Source: a virus. From it: 41,717 nt of DNA. Each line of letters begins with the position of its first letter. Position 1 is the stretch's first letter. The position numbers and the translations under genes were made by a program. Under the pieces are notes generated by a model. That model was not told the origin of the DNA. It was given only the letters and a program-made list of their open reading frames with translations, and searched no databases. The stretch covers positions 1-41,717 of the IMG/VR virus record IMGVR_UViG_3300042691_033319. The stretch is one strand, 5' to 3'. Positions 39,946 through 41,717 of the stretch are shown here, one piece after another.

Positions 39946-41717
39946 TTACGGAGTTGGTGATGGGGTTGGTGTAGGAGTAGGGGTTATTTGTTCCATTGAC
40001 TTCCATATATCAATTGCTTTTTGTGCTTTAGCTTCTAATTGTGATAGTGTTGCAGGTTGGGATTGTAATTGACTATAAACAGAATTCCCTTGTGATGTAT
40101 TAGCACCAAAATTAATTGACCAAAATTTAAATAAACTGTTACCATCTATTGAGGTTATTTGACTTGTTTTACTTCTCCATCTATCAATTAAAACTTTAAT
40201 ATTATTTGTTAAATCATCAAATACTGCATAAGGTTTAGTGTTACCATCACTACCTTTCAAACAGAAAAACTGTTGATTTCCATTAAAGTATTGTGATTGA
40301 TTTCCCCAATATTGATTCAAATCAATACCCGCAAAGTTATTCTCGTATGCTTCAAACCCTGTTGAGTTTCCAGATTCAAGGTACAGTGCAACAAATACCG
40401 CGTATTTTAGTTTACCATCGTCTCCTCCAACTGAAACTAATTGTTGTATAGTACCTTTTACAATACTGTAAGCCAACTTTTGAGTTGTCGGTGTTATAGG
40501 TACAAACGTACTATACTGAGATACCGATGGATTACAAGTATTTGTTTGAGTAAATTCTTTACCACCGTTAGCATTAGATGTTACATTATTTGATTGAGAT
40601 ATAACGTTACCATTGGCATCTTTAGTTTTGTCTTTAGATTTTTCTTTATTTTTTTCAATTATAGATTTTAATAAATTATTTTTTAAAGACTGAAGATAAC
40701 TGTCTATTTTAGGTAATGCCGCAACAGGTTGTCTTATACCTGTGAAATTGGTTTCAAATACCCCAGGCCCTATATTATGAGTAACCTCCAAAATCATATA
40801 AGGACCACTAAACATAGGGACATATCTTAAATTGAAGTACATGGTTGGTTGAATCATGGCGTTACCTAACATCTGAACATTACAATTGTAACTTCTATTT
40901 TTATATACGTTATATAATGATAGACTTTGTGTCGCTCCTCCTCTATTTCCCGCCTGATTCGCCATTTGGTTCAATACCTGTAAAGACTCCGCAGTTGCAA
41001 CTCCACTACCTTGACTTACCGCAAAATTGGTGAACACTCCTTGGTTTTGAGGCCCCATATCAACATTAAATCCAACAACTTTATTTGATTTATCCCAATC
41101 GTTTTTATTTTTTAAATCCTCAACTAATGGATTATCGCTAGCCCTTCTTAAATCAAATACATCATTTCGATATCTATAATCAACATTATTTTTTATATCT
41201 AAGATTTCACTTGGTTTACCTCCATAAAAACAAACCAACTTTGCACTTGAATCTCGGTAGTCAACAGACATATGAGTTCCAAATAAAGTATTCGCAAATT
41301 CTAAACTACCTTCAGCTCTTGGTTTAGGATTTTTAACCGCGTCTTGTACATTATAAAAATTAACATATGATGGTATATTCATAACAACAAAATGATTCTC
41401 AACCAAAATTGATTCAACCATTGCCATCATATCAGATTTTGGATTTATATTAGTTAATCTATTTTTTAGTTTATAAATGTCAACCAAAACTTTATCACCA
41501 ATATTTCTACTTGCCCTATCTAACAATAAGACATCTTCAAAAAATGTTTTGGTACTAAAATCGTTTCCTGATATCCATTTATCATTTAAAGATTTAAACG
41601 ATTCCCACAAATCGACTTTAGTTGCTGGTCCTTCTAAATCAGAGTCTACTTGACCTTCCGAAACACTATTAACATTAGGTAATGAGGTTTGTAATTTCGG
41701 CATCAAATTATTAATAA
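39946..41717 (-). CDS. Baseplate hub-like protein with C-terminal peptidoglycan-hydrolase-like domain (5' end outside window)
   Basis: The frame stays open to the right edge of the window; the TTG/ATG codons near 41703-41706 may be internal, so the N-terminus is probably missing. About 586 or more residues are visible. Residues about 190-335 (counted from the TTG at 41706) resemble hub/late-control type folds: 'MIQPTMYFNLRYVPMFSGPY' and 'MILEVTHNIGPGVFETNFTG'. A Lys-rich, Asn/Ser-rich linker follows. Residues about 425-530 look like a glucosaminidase or lysozyme-like domain: a candidate catalytic Glu in 'ALYLESGNSTGFEAYENNFAGID', then 'KPYAVFDDLTNNIKVLIDRW'. The protein ends in a short Pro-Thr tail ('[12 protein letters not shown]'). 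Role inferred: tail-tip hub that locally opens peptidoglycan, as T4 gp5/gp27 do. The hydrolase call is moderate; the hub call is weaker. Confidence 0.52.
   Translation of the reverse strand, partial: INNLMPKLQTSLPNVNSVSEGQVDSDLEGPATKVDLWESFKSLNDKWISGNDFSTKTFFEDVLLLDRASRNIGDKVLVDIYKLKNRLTNINPKSDMMAMVESILVENHFVVMNIPSYVNFYNVQDAVKNPKPRAEGSLEFANTLFGTHMSVDYRDSSAKLVCFYGGKPSEILDIKNNVDYRYRNDVFDLRRASDNPLVEDLKNKNDWDKSNKVVGFNVDMGPQNQGVFTNFAVSQGSGVATAESLQVLNQMANQAGNRGGATQSLSLYNVYKNRSYNCNVQMLGNAMIQPTMYFNLRYVPMFSGPYMILEVTHNIGPGVFETNFTGIRQPVAALPKIDSYLQSLKNNLLKSIIEKNKEKSKDKTKDANGNVISQSNNVTSNANGGKEFTQTNTCNPSVSQYSTFVPITPTTQKLAYSIVKGTIQQLVSVGGDDGKLKYAVFVALYLESGNSTGFEAYENNFAGIDLNQYWGNQSQYFNGNQQFFCLKGSDGNTKPYAVFDDLTNNIKVLIDRWRSKTSQITSIDGNSLFKFWSINFGANTSQGNSVYSQLQSQPATLSQLEAKAQKAIDIWKSMEQITPTPTPTPSPTP

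Noticed and set aside
1-41717. A diversity-generating retroelement acting on the fibre genes
   Set aside because: No reverse transcriptase, no template/variable repeat pair with A-specific changes and no C-type-lectin end were seen in the window; the variation suggested here is by repeats and linkers.

Overview
The window is AT-rich, almost wall-to-wall coding DNA from a large contractile-tailed (T4-like, myovirus-type) bacteriophage, most likely infecting a member of the Bacteroidota, probably a flavobacterium. The phage call rests on clear gp25-like and gp6/baseplate-J-like wedge proteins beside a UvsX/RecA-type recombinase, a DnaB/gp41-type helicase, a gp32-like single-strand binding protein, a T4 RNase H-type 5' exonuclease and class I ribonucleotide reductase. 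The host call is an inference. It rests on SprB-type repeats (the gliding-adhesin repeat of flavobacteria), DUF285 repeats, a Bacteroidota-like tyrosine-radical NrdB, and the near absence of Shine-Dalgarno sequences. I saw no tRNA, rRNA, CRISPR array, integrase, transposase or reverse transcriptase.

Layout. Bases 1-10633 are mostly plus-strand: the end of a tail-fibre gene, a GT-A-like glycosyltransferase, two big modular fibre/adhesin genes (742 and 1862 aa) and a RuvC-like resolvase, closed by a palindromic terminator at 10660-10690. One tiny gene (937-1119) points the other way. From 10689 to the right end every gene is on the minus strand. Read in transcription order from the right these are: a baseplate hub/cell-wall hydrolase-like protein (cut by the window), two small or low-complexity proteins and a terminator; gp32-like ssb as its own unit between two terminators; then a small protein, uvsX, a 5' exonuclease, a 150-aa unknown, the helicase, nrdB and nrdA, closed by a terminator at 30403-30440; then gp25, gp6, a 1696-aa protein with membrane segments, four further tail/baseplate proteins, a 1007-aa wedge-like protein and a 1498-aa adhesin. 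No gene-free stretch exceeds about 90 bases.

How it fits together. The replication, recombination and nucleotide genes form one tight cluster set inside late structural genes. The structural part builds a baseplate (gp25, gp6, tail-protein-I-like, hub) and decorates it with long multidomain fibres. These are made of host-type surface modules (SprB, PKD, beta-propeller, DUF285) joined by Pro-Thr or poly-Thr linkers, which are plausible substrates for the glycosyltransferase encoded among them.

The most notable unexplained signals are: a recurrent TATTTATA-like octamer placed exactly four bases before several start codons; an intragenic duplication of a three-domain cassette in the 1862-aa protein; a hydrophobic multi-helix block inside a predicted virion protein; and a near-identical 75-bp tandem repeat in the adhesin gene.
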